This document shows, piece by piece, positions 34,280 to 43,505 of a stretch of DNA of 64,000 nucleotides. Made by a program: the position numbers and the translations under genes. Position 1 is the first letter of the stretch, and each line of letters opens with the position of its first letter. The notes below the pieces were generated by a model. It was not told the origin of the DNA. It saw nothing but the letters and a program-made list of their open reading frames with translations, and did not search any database. The DNA is from Lachnospiraceae bacterium (GTDB lineage: Bacteria > Bacillota > Clostridia > Lachnospirales > Lachnospiraceae), in the NCBI GenBank assembly GCA_910574885.1, contig CAJTDD010000001.1, positions 191,973 through 255,972 on the forward strand, written 5' to 3'.

Positions 34280-35959
34280 ATGTTACAGAATTTACATGTG
34301 AAGAATCTTGCCTTGATTGACGAGATCGAGGTAGAGTTTGAAGATGGATTAAATATCCTGACCGGCGAGACGGGAGCGGGGAAATCTATCATTTTAGGCT
34401 CCGTGAATCTTGCCCTTGGCGGAAGATACTCGAAGGATATCCTAAGGCAGGGTGCGGATTATGGGCTGGTGGAGCTTACGTTCCTTGTGGAAAATGAACA
34501 GCAGGAACGGAAGCTAAAGGAGCTGGACATCTATCCTGAGGAGGGCGCGGTACTTTTGAGCCGGCGGCTGATGGCGGGCCGGAGCGTAAGCCGTATCAAC
34601 GGAGAGACGGTGCAGATTGGGCTTTTGAAAGAAGCGGCCCAGATTTTGATTGACATCCACGGGCAGCATGAGCATCAGTCGCTGCTCTATAAGAAAAACC
34701 ATCTTGGCATCGTGGACGCCTTTGCCCGGGATACGGTTGCCGAGGCAAAGAAGAAGGTCCGGGAGGCTTACAAAGAATATAAGGCATGCGAAAAAGAGTT
34801 AAAGGAAACGTCGTCGGACGCGGGCGGGCGGGCCAAGGAACTGTCCTTCCTGCAATTTGAAGCCAGGGAAATCCGGGAGGCGGATTTAAATCCGGGGGAG
34901 GACGAGGATTTGGAAGTTCTTTACCGCAGGATGGCGAACAGTAAGGAGATTGCAGAGTGCGTAAGCGAGGCTTATCTTTACACCAGCGAGGGCAATGAGA
35001 ATGCAAGCGAGAGTTTAAGCCGCGCCATCCATGCCATTTCCGATATTGCAAAGTACGACGATACGGCATCGGGGCTTTATGATCAGTTGGTGGAGATTGA
35101 CAGCCTGTTGAATGATTTCAACCGTGAGCTTGCGGCGTATGCAGATGAGTGTGAGTTTTCAGAGGAGGATTTCCGTGAGACGGAGAGCCGTTTGAATGAA
35201 ATCAACCATCTCAAGACGAAATACGGAGATTCCATCGAGAAGATTCTTAATTACTGCGTACAGCAGGAGAAACGGATTCAGATGTTGGAGGACTACGACC
35301 AGTATATGGAAGAACTGGGGAAGAGGATGGCTGCATCGGAGGAAAAAGTGAAAAAGTATGGGAAGTCCCTGTCCACTCTCAGGAAAAAGCAGGCCAGGGT
35401 TCTTGCCAATGCAATCGAGGAGGGGCTTAGGGACTTAAACTTCGAGAATGTGCAGTTTGAGATTCAGTTTTCCCAGACGAAGGATTACACGGCAGAAGGC
35501 ATAGACGAGGTGGAGTTTATGATTTCCCTGAACCCGGGACAGCCCTTAAAGCCCCTGGCTAATGTTGCCTCCGGCGGGGAGCTGTCCCGTATCATGCTGG
35601 CAATCAAGGCCGTGATGGCGAAGCGGGACGAAATCGAGACGCTGATTTTTGACGAGATTGACGTGGGAATCAGCGGGAGGACGGCGCAGAAGGTTTCCGA
35701 GAAGATGGCGGTAATCGGGAAAGGGCATCAAGTCATCTGTATCACCCATCTGGCGCAGATTGCCGCAATGGCAGACCACCATTTCCTGATTGAGAAGGCT
35801 ACCCGGGGAGGCGTGACCAGAACCGAAATCCGGAAACTTGGCGCTCAGGAGTCCGTGACAGAACTGGCGCGGATTCTTGGGGGCGCAAAGATTACGGATA
35901 CCGTGCTGAAAAATGCGGTGGAGATGAAAGAGCTTGCAAAGCAGACTTTCACACATTAA
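34280..35959 (+). CDS. recN: DNA repair protein RecN
   Basis: A 559-residue SMC-like ATPase that acts early in double-strand-break repair. Walker A is GETGAGKS (about residues 30-37), with the conserved IDIHGQHEHQSLL, a central coiled coil (about 150-380), the signature NVASGGELSRIMLAIK, Walker B LIFDEIDVGISG and a final HLAQIAAMADHHFLI. The gene starts 8 bp after argR behind AGGAGG. Confidence 0.97.
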   Translation: MLQNLHVKNLALIDEIEVEFEDGLNILTGETGAGKSIILGSVNLALGGRYSKDILRQGADYGLVELTFLVENEQQERKLKELDIYPEEGAVLLSRRLMAGRSVSRINGETVQIGLLKEAAQILIDIHGQHEHQSLLYKKNHLGIVDAFARDTVAEAKKKVREAYKEYKACEKELKETSSDAGGRAKELSFLQFEAREIREADLNPGEDEDLEVLYRRMANSKEIAECVSEAYLYTSEGNENASESLSRAIHAISDIAKYDDTASGLYDQLVEIDSLLNDFNRELAAYADECEFSEEDFRETESRLNEINHLKTKYGDSIEKILNYCVQQEKRIQMLEDYDQYMEELGKRMAASEEKVKKYGKSLSTLRKKQARVLANAIEEGLRDLNFENVQFEIQFSQTKDYTAEGIDEVEFMISLNPGQPLKPLANVASGGELSRIMLAIKAVMAKRDEIETLIFDEIDVGISGRTAQKVSEKMAVIGKGHQVICITHLAQIAAMADHHFLIEKATRGGVTRTEIRKLGAQESVTELARILGGAKITDTVLKNAVEMKELAKQTFTH

Positions 35960-35970
35960 AAGAAAAATCT

Positions 35971-36000
35971 GAGTAAATTTCCGTGAACTGTCACATAATA
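35971..36000 (+). promoter_or_regulatory. Candidate forespore sigma-G/F promoter of spoIVB
   Basis: CATAATA at 35994-36000 fits the sigma-G -10 consensus CATNNTA. GAGTA at 35971-35975, 18 bp upstream, matches GHATR at four of five positions. Forespore control of spoIVB is established in Bacillus; here it is inferred from these words. Confidence 0.5.
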
Positions 36001-36033
36001 AAGGGAGAAATCTGAATGTGAAAGTCGAGGTTT

Positions 36034-37104
36034 ATGAAGATGAGAAAATACTGGTATCGAAGAATCCTGATTATGATTGTTACCTTTCTGATTGCCGTTG
36101 CAGGCGGGTACTATCTGATTGAATTTCAGCAGAACAGGCTGGAAGCGGAGGTCAACGCCGCGACTTCTTCGGAGAACATGGTGATTCCCGGCGGGATGCC
36201 CATTGGAATCTATCTGGAGACGGAAGGCGTGATGGTGCTGGGGACGGATTCCATCACGGCGGAGGATGGGATGGATTACGAACCGGCAGCGAACCTGGTG
36301 AAGGCAGGAGACTATATCGTCGCCCTCAACGAACAGGCGATCCATGACAAGTCGGAACTGATAGAAACCGTCAGGGATTTGGGTGATGAAGATATCATTC
36401 TGCGGGTACGGAGGGAAGAGCAGTATATGAATATCCGGATGAAGCCTGTGCGTTTAAATGCCAGGGAATGCAAGCTGGGTATTTGGGTGCGTGACAATGC
36501 CCAGGGGCTTGGAACCGTGACGTTCTTAAATACCAACAGCAGGTTCGGCGCACTGGGACATGGCATCCATGACGTGGATACCAGCGAGCTTCTGGAAATC
36601 GAAAACGGCAGAGTCTACGAGACCAGCATCCGGGACATCCAGAAGGGGGAGGACGGCGCTCCCGGCGGAATGGAAGGAATCATCGTTTACAATAACTATA
36701 ATGTGCTTGGGAAAATCACCAGTAATACGGACTGCGGTATCTTCGGTACGATTGACCGGATTGACGCCCTTTTTGCAGATCAGACACCCATCGAAACGGC
36801 GGCCAGGGATGAGATCGTGGAAGGCCCTGCCGTTATCCGCTGCGCCGTGGAGGGAACGGTGAAGGACTACCAGATTCGTGTTACAAAAATCGACAAAAAT
36901 ACCACTGAAGTCAACAAAGGAATCGTGATTGAAGTGACGGATGACAGGCTGCTTTCCGTCACCGGGGGAATCGTGCAGGGTATGAGCGGAAGCCCGATTA
37001 TTCAGAACGGGAAGCTCATCGGAGCCGTTACCCATGTGTTCGTCCATGACGCCACCAAGGGATACGGTATATTTATAGAAGATATGATGGAAAATGTCGA
37101 ATAG
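36034..37104 (+). CDS. spoIVB: SpoIVB sporulation serine peptidase (S55)
   Basis: A 356-residue secreted protease that signals from the forespore to activate sigma-K processing. It has an N-terminal membrane anchor (about residues 10-30), a PDZ-like domain (about 95-140, AANLVKAGDYIVALN), and the S55 domain with catalytic His in FGALGHGIHD (residue about 176) and Ser in GMSGSPIIQNGKLIGAVTHV (residue about 320). Start 36034 has GAGG close by; the second ATG at 36040 has better spacing and gives MRKYWYRR. The recN-spoIVB-spo0A order is diagnostic of endospore formers. Confidence 0.95.
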   Translation: MKMRKYWYRRILIMIVTFLIAVAGGYYLIEFQQNRLEAEVNAATSSENMVIPGGMPIGIYLETEGVMVLGTDSITAEDGMDYEPAANLVKAGDYIVALNEQAIHDKSELIETVRDLGDEDIILRVRREEQYMNIRMKPVRLNARECKLGIWVRDNAQGLGTVTFLNTNSRFGALGHGIHDVDTSELLEIENGRVYETSIRDIQKGEDGAPGGMEGIIVYNNYNVLGKITSNTDCGIFGTIDRIDALFADQTPIETAARDEIVEGPAVIRCAVEGTVKDYQIRVTKIDKNTTEVNKGIVIEVTDDRLLSVTGGIVQGMSGSPIIQNGKLIGAVTHVFVHDATKGYGIFIEDMMENVE

Positions 37105-37189
37105 TAAAATAATTGTCGATATAAGTCCAACTTTTACGACAGTAATTTCTTGTTTTTCCATGTGCCAGACTTTATAATCAAACTCGACA
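37095..37189. promoter_or_regulatory. Three Spo0A-box-like sites before spo0A
   Basis: TGTCGAA at 37095-37101 is a perfect 0A box at the end of spoIVB; TGTCGAT at 37114-37120 has one mismatch; CTCGACA at 37183-37189 is TGTCGAG on the minus strand and overlaps the predicted transcription start. Together they suggest Spo0A autoregulation. Confidence 0.6.
37150..37178 (+). promoter_or_regulatory. Sigma-A-type promoter of spo0A
   Basis: TTGTTT (37150-37155) and TATAAT (37173-37178) are separated by 17 bp. A 0A-like box sits just downstream of the -10. Confidence 0.7.
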
Positions 37190-37223
37190 GTTTTTGATGT
37201 TAGGAAAGGAGGCATTGCGTAAA

Positions 37224-38021
37224 ATGAGAGAGATTAACGTGGCTATAGCCGACGACAATGAAAGAATCTTGGACTTGCTTGGCGAAATCATAAGCAATGA
37301 CGAGGAATTAAAGCTGGTGGGAAAGGCAAACAACGGAGAGGACATGTATCATCTGATTAAAGAAAAACAGCCCGATGTTGTTCTGCTTGACATCATCATG
37401 CCGAAAATGGACGGTCTTAGCGTAATGGAAATGGTCAGCAATGACAAAGGACTGAAGAAACATCCTGATTTTATTGTAGTTACCGCAGTGGGGCAGGAAA
37501 GAATTACAGAAGATGCCTTCAAAAAGGGTGCAAGCTATTACATCATGAAGCCATTTAATAATGAGATGGTACTCAACCGAATCAAACATGCGAATCAGGT
37601 AATTCGGCATGAACTGAACCCCCAGATTTCGGCTGGGACGGGGGCTGTGATGGACAACTGTCCGGAGCCGAATCTGGAGGGTCGGGTAACGGATATGATT
37701 CACGAAATAGGAATTCCTGCGCATATCAAAGGATACCACTATCTCAGGGATGCAATCATCATGGCGGTAGAGGATTTAGACGTCCTCAATGCCATCACAA
37801 AAGTATTGTATCCCACAGTGGCAAAAAAACATCAGACAACGGCAAGCCGGGTGGAACGGGCAATCCGCCATGCCATCGAAGTAGCGTGGAGCAGAGGAAA
37901 ACTAGATACGCTGGACGACCTGTTCGGGTATACGGTCAGCAACGGAAAAGGTAAGCCGACCAACTCAGAATTCATCGCGTTGATCGCAGATACCATAAGA
38001 TTAGAATATAAAAACAGATAA
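37224..38021 (+). CDS. spo0A: Sporulation master regulator Spo0A
   Basis: A 265-residue response regulator. The receiver has [12 protein letters not shown], phospho-acceptor Asp56 ([13 protein letters not shown]), the switch residues in VVTAVG and the conserved Lys in YYIMKPF. The DNA-binding domain ends with the highly conserved segment [21 protein letters not shown] and [16 protein letters not shown]. The frame is open from 37194, but ATG 37224 gives the canonical start, 11 bp after AAAGGAGG. It controls sporulation entry; candidate boxes exist here before spo0A itself and before the AAA+ gene at 16235. Confidence 0.98.
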   Translation: MREINVAIADDNERILDLLGEIISNDEELKLVGKANNGEDMYHLIKEKQPDVVLLDIIMPKMDGLSVMEMVSNDKGLKKHPDFIVVTAVGQERITEDAFKKGASYYIMKPFNNEMVLNRIKHANQVIRHELNPQISAGTGAVMDNCPEPNLEGRVTDMIHEIGIPAHIKGYHYLRDAIIMAVEDLDVLNAITKVLYPTVAKKHQTTASRVERAIRHAIEVAWSRGKLDTLDDLFGYTVSNGKGKPTNSEFIALIADTIRLEYKNR

Positions 38022-38048
38022 ATACTTTTCTTCTGAGCAAAAGTAGGG

Positions 38049-38054
38049 TATAAT
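38049..38054 (+). promoter_or_regulatory. Probable -10 element of glgA
   Basis: TATAAT at 38049-38054 lies 35 bp before the glgA ATG, but no good -35 is present at the right distance, so the promoter may need an activator. Confidence 0.4.
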
Positions 38055-38088
38055 AGAAACATATATGTGAGGTTTGGAGGAAAAGAGT

Positions 38089-39525
38089 ATGAAGAAAATA
38101 CTATTTGCAGCATCAGAATCAGTACCATTTATTAAAACAGGAGGGCTTGCGGATGTTGTCGGTTCCCTGCCGAAGTATTTTGATAAGGATAAATACGACG
38201 TCCGTGTCATGCTGCCGAAATACATGTGCATGAAGGAAGAATGGAAAGAAAAACTTGCCTACCATACGCATTTCTACATGGATTTGAACTGGAGGAAGCA
38301 GTATGTGGGCGTACTGACATACGAATATGAGGGAATCACATTCTATTTCATAGATAATGAGTACTATTTTAATGGATTTGCTCCCTACGGAGATATGTAT
38401 GCGGATATTGAGAAGTTCGCCTTCTTCTCTAAGGCAGTCCTGAGCGCATTGCCGGTGATTGATTTCCGCCCGGACATCATCCACTGCCACGACTGGCAGA
38501 CTGGCTTGATTCCGATTTATCTTGACAATTTCCGGTTCGGGACAGAATATTATCGGGGAATCAAGACAATCATGACGATACATAACCTGAAGTTCCAGGG
38601 AACCTGGGATACGAAGCGGGTGCGTGACATCACGGGGCTGCCCCAGTATTATTTTGTGCCGGACAAGTTAGAGGCCTATAAGGACGCCAACTATCTGAAG
38701 GGCGGGATTGTATATGCCGACAGAGTTACCACGGTAAGTAATTCCTATGCGGAAGAGATTAAGATGCCGTTCTACGGCGAGAAACTGGATGGGCTGATGA
38801 ACGCCAAGGCGAACTGTTTATCCGGTATCGTCAACGGTATCGACTACGATGATTATAACCCTGCAACGGATCCCCATATTGAGAAGAAGTATGACATTGA
38901 CAATTTCCGCAAGGAGAAGGTGAAGAACAAACTGGCGCTGCAAAGAGAACTGAACCTGACGCAGGATGCGCATACGATGATGATTGGAATTGTGTCAAGG
39001 CTCACAGACCAAAAGGGATTCGACTTGGTTGCCTACGTGATGGACGAACTGTGCCAGGATGCAATCCAGATCGTAGTTCTTGGTACAGGAGAAGAGAAGT
39101 ATGAGAACATGTTCCGCCATTTCGAGTGGAAGTATCAGGGAAAGGTATCTGCCAATATCTATTATTCAGACCCGTTATCCCACAGAATCTATGCTTCCTG
39201 CGACGCATTCCTGATGCCGTCCTTGTTCGAGCCTTGCGGGCTGAGCCAGTTAATGAGTTTAAGGTACGGCACGCTTCCAATCGTAAGGGAGACGGGAGGC
39301 TTGAAGGATACGGTAGAGCCATATAACGAATATGATAAGACTGGTACAGGCTTCAGCTTCACGAACTACAATGCACATGAGATGATGGCTACCGTCCGTT
39401 ATGCGGAGCGGATCTACTATGACCGGAAACGTGACTGGAATAAGATGGTAGAGCGTGCCATGAGCCAGGATTTCTCATGGGGCAATTCTGCGAAGCAGTA
39501 TGAAGCGTTGTACGACAGCATGTAA
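38089..39525 (+). CDS. glgA: Glycogen synthase (ADP-glucose type)
   Basis: A 478-residue GT5 glycosyltransferase that elongates alpha-1,4-glucan. The ADP-glucose site KTGGLADV is near residue 20; HCHDWQTGLIP, GIVNGIDYDDYNP and the C-terminal PSLFEPCGLSQLMSLRYGTLPIVRETGGL are typical. GGAGGA lies 7 bp before ATG 38089. No other glycogen gene (glgB, glgC, glgD, glgP) is in the window. metF starts 15 bp downstream, so readthrough is likely. Confidence 0.96.
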   Translation: MKKILFAASESVPFIKTGGLADVVGSLPKYFDKDKYDVRVMLPKYMCMKEEWKEKLAYHTHFYMDLNWRKQYVGVLTYEYEGITFYFIDNEYYFNGFAPYGDMYADIEKFAFFSKAVLSALPVIDFRPDIIHCHDWQTGLIPIYLDNFRFGTEYYRGIKTIMTIHNLKFQGTWDTKRVRDITGLPQYYFVPDKLEAYKDANYLKGGIVYADRVTTVSNSYAEEIKMPFYGEKLDGLMNAKANCLSGIVNGIDYDDYNPATDPHIEKKYDIDNFRKEKVKNKLALQRELNLTQDAHTMMIGIVSRLTDQKGFDLVAYVMDELCQDAIQIVVLGTGEEKYENMFRHFEWKYQGKVSANIYYSDPLSHRIYASCDAFLMPSLFEPCGLSQLMSLRYGTLPIVRETGGLKDTVEPYNEYDKTGTGFSFTNYNAHEMMATVRYAERIYYDRKRDWNKMVERAMSQDFSWGNSAKQYEALYDSM

Positions 39526-39540
39526 GGTGTAAGAAAAGAC

Positions 39541-40410
39541 ATGAAGATTCGAGATATACTAAAGAGTGAAGAACCGCATATTTCGTTTGAGGTATTTCCT
39601 CCGAAAACAGATGCGGGATACGACAGTGTACTTACTGCCACGAAAAAGATTGCGGAGCTCAAGCCTTCCTTTATCAGTGTGACATACGGTGCAGGCGGTG
39701 GGACTAGCAAGAACACCGTCAGCATTGCCACACAGATCATAAACGATTTCGGTGTGACGAGCCTGGCACACCTGACCTGTGTATCTTCCACAAAAGAGGA
39801 GGTACACAGGGTCATAGGCCAGCTGAAGGAGAATAAGATTGAAAATATTCTGGCGCTCAGGGGAGACATTCCGGCAGAGAGCGAGTTTCCCCTGCCCAGC
39901 CATTACCGCTATGCAAGCGAGCTGATAGAGGATATCCGAAAGCAGGGAGATTTCTGTATCGGCGCTGCCTGCTATCCGGAAGGCCATGTGGAGACGGAGC
40001 ATAAGAAGGATGATATCAAAAACCTCAAGCATAAGGTAGAATGCGGGGTAGATTTCCTTACAACCCAGATGTTCTTCGACAACAATATCCTTTACAATTT
40101 TCTTTACCGCATCCGTGAGAAAGGAATTACTGTCCCAGTGCTTCCGGGAATTATGCCTGTTACGAACAAGAAGCAGATTGCTAGGATCGGAGGCTTATCC
40201 GGAACCATCCTCCCGGAACGGTTCCGTGCAATCGTAGACCGGTTCGGGGACGATCCAGCAGCGATGCAGCAGGCAGGAATCGCATACGCCACCGACCAGA
40301 TCATAGACCTGATTGCAAACGGCGTGAACCACATTCATGTATATTCCATGAATAAGCCGGAAGTTGCCGGTGCAATCATGCAAAACTTGTCAAAGATTAT
40401 AGCAGTATAA
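39541..40410 (+). CDS. metF: 5,10-methylenetetrahydrofolate reductase
   Basis: A 289-residue flavoprotein of TIM-barrel fold that makes 5-methyl-tetrahydrofolate, the methyl donor for MetH. ISFEVFPPKTDAGY carries the catalytic Glu, followed by FISVTYGAGG, LALRGDIP and DFLTTQMFFDNN. Length is that of bacterial MetF. It heads the metF-activation-metH cluster, with 18 and 11 bp gaps, so folate reduction and methyl transfer are made together. Confidence 0.95.
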   Translation: MKIRDILKSEEPHISFEVFPPKTDAGYDSVLTATKKIAELKPSFISVTYGAGGGTSKNTVSIATQIINDFGVTSLAHLTCVSSTKEEVHRVIGQLKENKIENILALRGDIPAESEFPLPSHYRYASELIEDIRKQGDFCIGAACYPEGHVETEHKKDDIKNLKHKVECGVDFLTTQMFFDNNILYNFLYRIREKGITVPVLPGIMPVTNKKQIARIGGLSGTILPERFRAIVDRFGDDPAAMQQAGIAYATDQIIDLIANGVNHIHVYSMNKPEVAGAIMQNLSKIIAV

Positions 40411-40428
40411 AGTAAAGAAGGAAAACGT

Positions 40429-41073
40429 ATGGACGAAAGAACCAAAGAGGCAGTTCGTTATTTGGGATACGGAAACCATGCGATAGATGCCCGTACACTT
40501 GCGCTGATTGCCAGTTCTTTTCAGGAATTGGAAAAAGCCGCAGGCAGACGGGTCATTTATCGCATTTTTGACGTGTCCCCGGAAGAAAACGATACCCTGT
40601 CAATCGGAACCCTAAAAATTCAAAGCCGCAATCTGAAACGGAATCTGAAAAGCTGCGAAAAAGCATATCTTCTGGGAGCTACCTTAGGGGTGGACATAGA
40701 CACCATGCTCCGCCGCTATACCCTAACTGACATGGCAAGAGTCGTCATCCTTCAGGCATGCGCCGCGGCCATGTTAGAAGAATATCTGGACTGCTGCCAG
40801 GAAATCTTGCGCCGAGAGCAGGAAAAAGAAGGCTTCTACCTAAGGCCAAGATTCAGCCCTGGCTACGGCGATTTCCCCATCACTCATCAGGAGCAAATCC
40901 TTTGCATGCTGGACGCGCCAAAAAAAATCGGCTTGACCCTGACCTCCGGCAACATGCTTACCCCTACAAAATCCGTAACCGCAATCATCGGTCTGAGCAA
41001 GCTTAACATTCCCTGCCACGTACAGGGCTGTGAATCCTGCGAAAAGATAGACTGCACTTACCGACGCATATAA
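40429..41073 (+). CDS. Free-standing methionine synthase activation domain protein
   Basis: A 214-residue protein resembling the C-terminal activation domain of cobalamin methionine synthase: RYLGYGNHAIDARTLALI, AYLLGATLGVDIDTMLRRY, FYLRPRFSPGYGDFPITHQEQILCMLDAPKKIGLTLTSGNMLTPTKSVTAIIGLS. The RPxPGYxxxP-like SAM-binding motif is readable. It ends with a Cys-rich tail (HVQGCESCEKIDC). It would reactivate Co(II)-cobalamin in MetH, encoded 11 bp downstream without this domain. Codons in its second half are more C-ending than those of its neighbours. Confidence 0.88.
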   Translation: MDERTKEAVRYLGYGNHAIDARTLALIASSFQELEKAAGRRVIYRIFDVSPEENDTLSIGTLKIQSRNLKRNLKSCEKAYLLGATLGVDIDTMLRRYTLTDMARVVILQACAAAMLEEYLDCCQEILRREQEKEGFYLRPRFSPGYGDFPITHQEQILCMLDAPKKIGLTLTSGNMLTPTKSVTAIIGLSKLNIPCHVQGCESCEKIDCTYRRI

Positions 41074-41084
41074 AGGAGCGCTAT

Positions 41085-43478
41085 ATGATACGTACACATT
41101 TAGGAAAAGACCTATTATACTTTGACGGAGGAATGGGCACCCTCCTCCAATCCAAAGGGCTTGGGCCAGGGGAACTCCCCGAGGCCTGGAACCTGACCCA
41201 CCCCGACGAGATCATCGACATCCACCGCCAGTACTTTGAAGCCGGCAGCGATATCGTCCTGACCAATACATTCGGTGCAAATGCACTGAAATTCCATGAC
41301 TCCCAATACCAGTTAAAGGAAATCGTAGAGGCCGGCGTCACAAATGCGAAAAAAGCCGCCGGCCTTGGCGTCCATGACAACCGGCCGTCCTATGTCGCTC
41401 TTGACGTAGGTCCTACCGGCAAGCTCTTAAAACCCATGGGTGACTTGGAATTTGAAGCCGCATACCATGCATTTCAGGAAGTCATGCGCTGGGGAGCCGC
41501 CGCTGGGGCAGACCTCATCCATATCGAAACCATGAGCGACACCTATGAAGTCAAGGCAGCAATCCTTGCCGCAAAGGAAAATACAGACCTCCCCGTCACC
41601 GTCACCATGATATTTGACGAAAAGGGGAAACTCCTGACAGGAGGAGACGTTCCGGCTGTCGTGGCAATGCTGGAAGGGCTCCGTGTGGACGCACTGGGAT
41701 TAAACTGCGGTCTTGGGCCGAAACAGATGCTCCCGGTACTGAAAGAACTCATGAAGTATGCCTCAATACCTGTCATTGTAAAACCAAACGCCGGACTTCC
41801 CAAACAAAGAGGAGGAGAAGTTTACTACGATGTCAATCCGGAAGAATTTGCAAAGACCATGGAAGAAATCTTAGAGCTTGGCGTAAGCGCCATCGGCGGA
41901 TGCTGCGGGACGACTCCGGAACATATCCGCGCCATGGCAGAGATGGCAGGAAGAAGGACGCCAAAGCCGAAAGAGCCGAAAGAGGATACCATCGTTTCCT
42001 CATACGGCAGGGCAGTCGTTTTGAACCAAAAACCTGTCATCATTGGCGAACGGATCAATCCCACGGGAAAAAAGAAGTTCAAACAGGCATTAAAAGACCA
42101 TGATATGGACTATATTTTAAGGGAGGGCGTCACACAGCAGGACAAGGGCGCGCATATCCTGGATGTCAACGTGGGACTTCCGGATATTGACGAGGAGGCC
42201 ATGATGCAGGAGGCTGTGACAGAGTTACAGAGCGTGACCAGCCTGCCGCTGCAGATTGACACCGTAAATATACGCGCCATGGAACGCGCCATGCGCATCT
42301 ATAACGGGAAACCAATGATTAACTCCGTGAACGGCAAGCAGGAATCCATGGACGCCGTGTTCCCACTGGTTCAGAAATATGGCGGTGTGGTCGTGGCGCT
42401 GACCATCGACGAGGACGGAATTCCACAGACCGCAGATGGGCGGTGCCGGATTGCCGGGAAAATCATCCATGAAGCTGCAAAATACAGGATTGGGAAGAAG
42501 GATATCGTGGTAGATGTGTTGGCCATGACCATCAGCTCAGAGCCTGAGGGAGCGAAAATTACCCTTGAAGCATTGAGGAAAGTCCGTGAGACTTACGGCG
42601 TATGTACCGTGCTGGGTGTATCCAACATCTCCTTCGGGCTTCCATGCCGCCCGGTCATCAACGCCAATTTCTACACTATGGCGTTGCTAAACGGGCTGAG
42701 CGCAGGAATCGTCAATCCTTCCTCTGAAGATATGATGCGTTCCTATGATTCCTTCTGCGCCTTGATGAATTATGACCAGAACTGTGAATCCTATATCCGT
42801 AAATACGGCGCGCAGCCGGAAAAAGCTGTGCCGCAGCCTGCCGGTCCTGGGAACCTGACGTTAAAGGACGCCATCGAAAAGGGGTTAAAAGAAGAGGCGC
42901 ATCACGGGGCAGTGGAACTTTTAAAGACTCTGGCGCCCCTTGATATCATCAATTGGCACCTGATTCCTGCGTTGGATGATGTGGGGAAGGGATTCGAGCA
43001 GGGTACTGTATTCCTGCCACAGCTTCTTATGAGCGCAGATGCCGCAAAGATTGCATTCGCCGTGCTGAAAGACGCTTTAGCCAAAAACGGGGATGATGTC
43101 AGGAAGAAGCAGAAAATCATTCTTGCGACCGTCAAAGGGGATATCCATGATATCGGAAAAAATATCGTGAAGGTGCTGCTTGAAAACTACAGCTTTGACG
43201 TCATCGACCTTGGAAAAGACGTTTCGCCGGAGGCAATCGTGGAATGTGCAGTAGAAGAAGACGTCAGGCTGGTGGGCCTTAGCGCACTGATGACCACGAC
43301 GGTAGCCAGCATGGAGGACACCATAAAGCTTTTGAGAGAACGTAAAGCCGACTGTAAGGTGATGGTGGGAGGAGCGGTGCTGAATCAAGAGTATGCAGAT
43401 ATGATCGGCGCTGATTTTTACGGAAAAGACGCTATGCAGTCTGTGTATTATGCCCAGAGAATCTTGAACGAAAATTGA
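41085..43478 (+). CDS. metH: Cobalamin-dependent methionine synthase lacking the activation domain
   Basis: A 797-residue enzyme. The homocysteine domain (about 1-290) has FDGGMGTLLQSKGL and the zinc Cys residues in GLNCGLGP and GGCCGTTPEHI; the pterin domain (about 310-580) has IGERINPTGKKKFKQAL; the cap and cobalamin domain (about 600-797) has DVGKGFEQGTVFLPQLL and the cobalamin motif GDIHDIGKNIV. E. coli MetH is over 1,200 residues because it carries the activation domain, encoded separately here by the preceding gene. The first roughly 1 kb has visibly different codon use from the rest. Confidence 0.96.
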   Translation: MIRTHLGKDLLYFDGGMGTLLQSKGLGPGELPEAWNLTHPDEIIDIHRQYFEAGSDIVLTNTFGANALKFHDSQYQLKEIVEAGVTNAKKAAGLGVHDNRPSYVALDVGPTGKLLKPMGDLEFEAAYHAFQEVMRWGAAAGADLIHIETMSDTYEVKAAILAAKENTDLPVTVTMIFDEKGKLLTGGDVPAVVAMLEGLRVDALGLNCGLGPKQMLPVLKELMKYASIPVIVKPNAGLPKQRGGEVYYDVNPEEFAKTMEEILELGVSAIGGCCGTTPEHIRAMAEMAGRRTPKPKEPKEDTIVSSYGRAVVLNQKPVIIGERINPTGKKKFKQALKDHDMDYILREGVTQQDKGAHILDVNVGLPDIDEEAMMQEAVTELQSVTSLPLQIDTVNIRAMERAMRIYNGKPMINSVNGKQESMDAVFPLVQKYGGVVVALTIDEDGIPQTADGRCRIAGKIIHEAAKYRIGKKDIVVDVLAMTISSEPEGAKITLEALRKVRETYGVCTVLGVSNISFGLPCRPVINANFYTMALLNGLSAGIVNPSSEDMMRSYDSFCALMNYDQNCESYIRKYGAQPEKAVPQPAGPGNLTLKDAIEKGLKEEAHHGAVELLKTLAPLDIINWHLIPALDDVGKGFEQGTVFLPQLLMSADAAKIAFAVLKDALAKNGDDVRKKQKIILATVKGDIHDIGKNIVKVLLENYSFDVIDLGKDVSPEAIVECAVEEDVRLVGLSALMTTTVASMEDTIKLLRERKADCKVMVGGAVLNQEYADMIGADFYGKDAMQSVYYAQRILNEN

Positions 43479-43505
43479 TAAATAATTTAGGAAAGGAAGA
43501 AAAAA

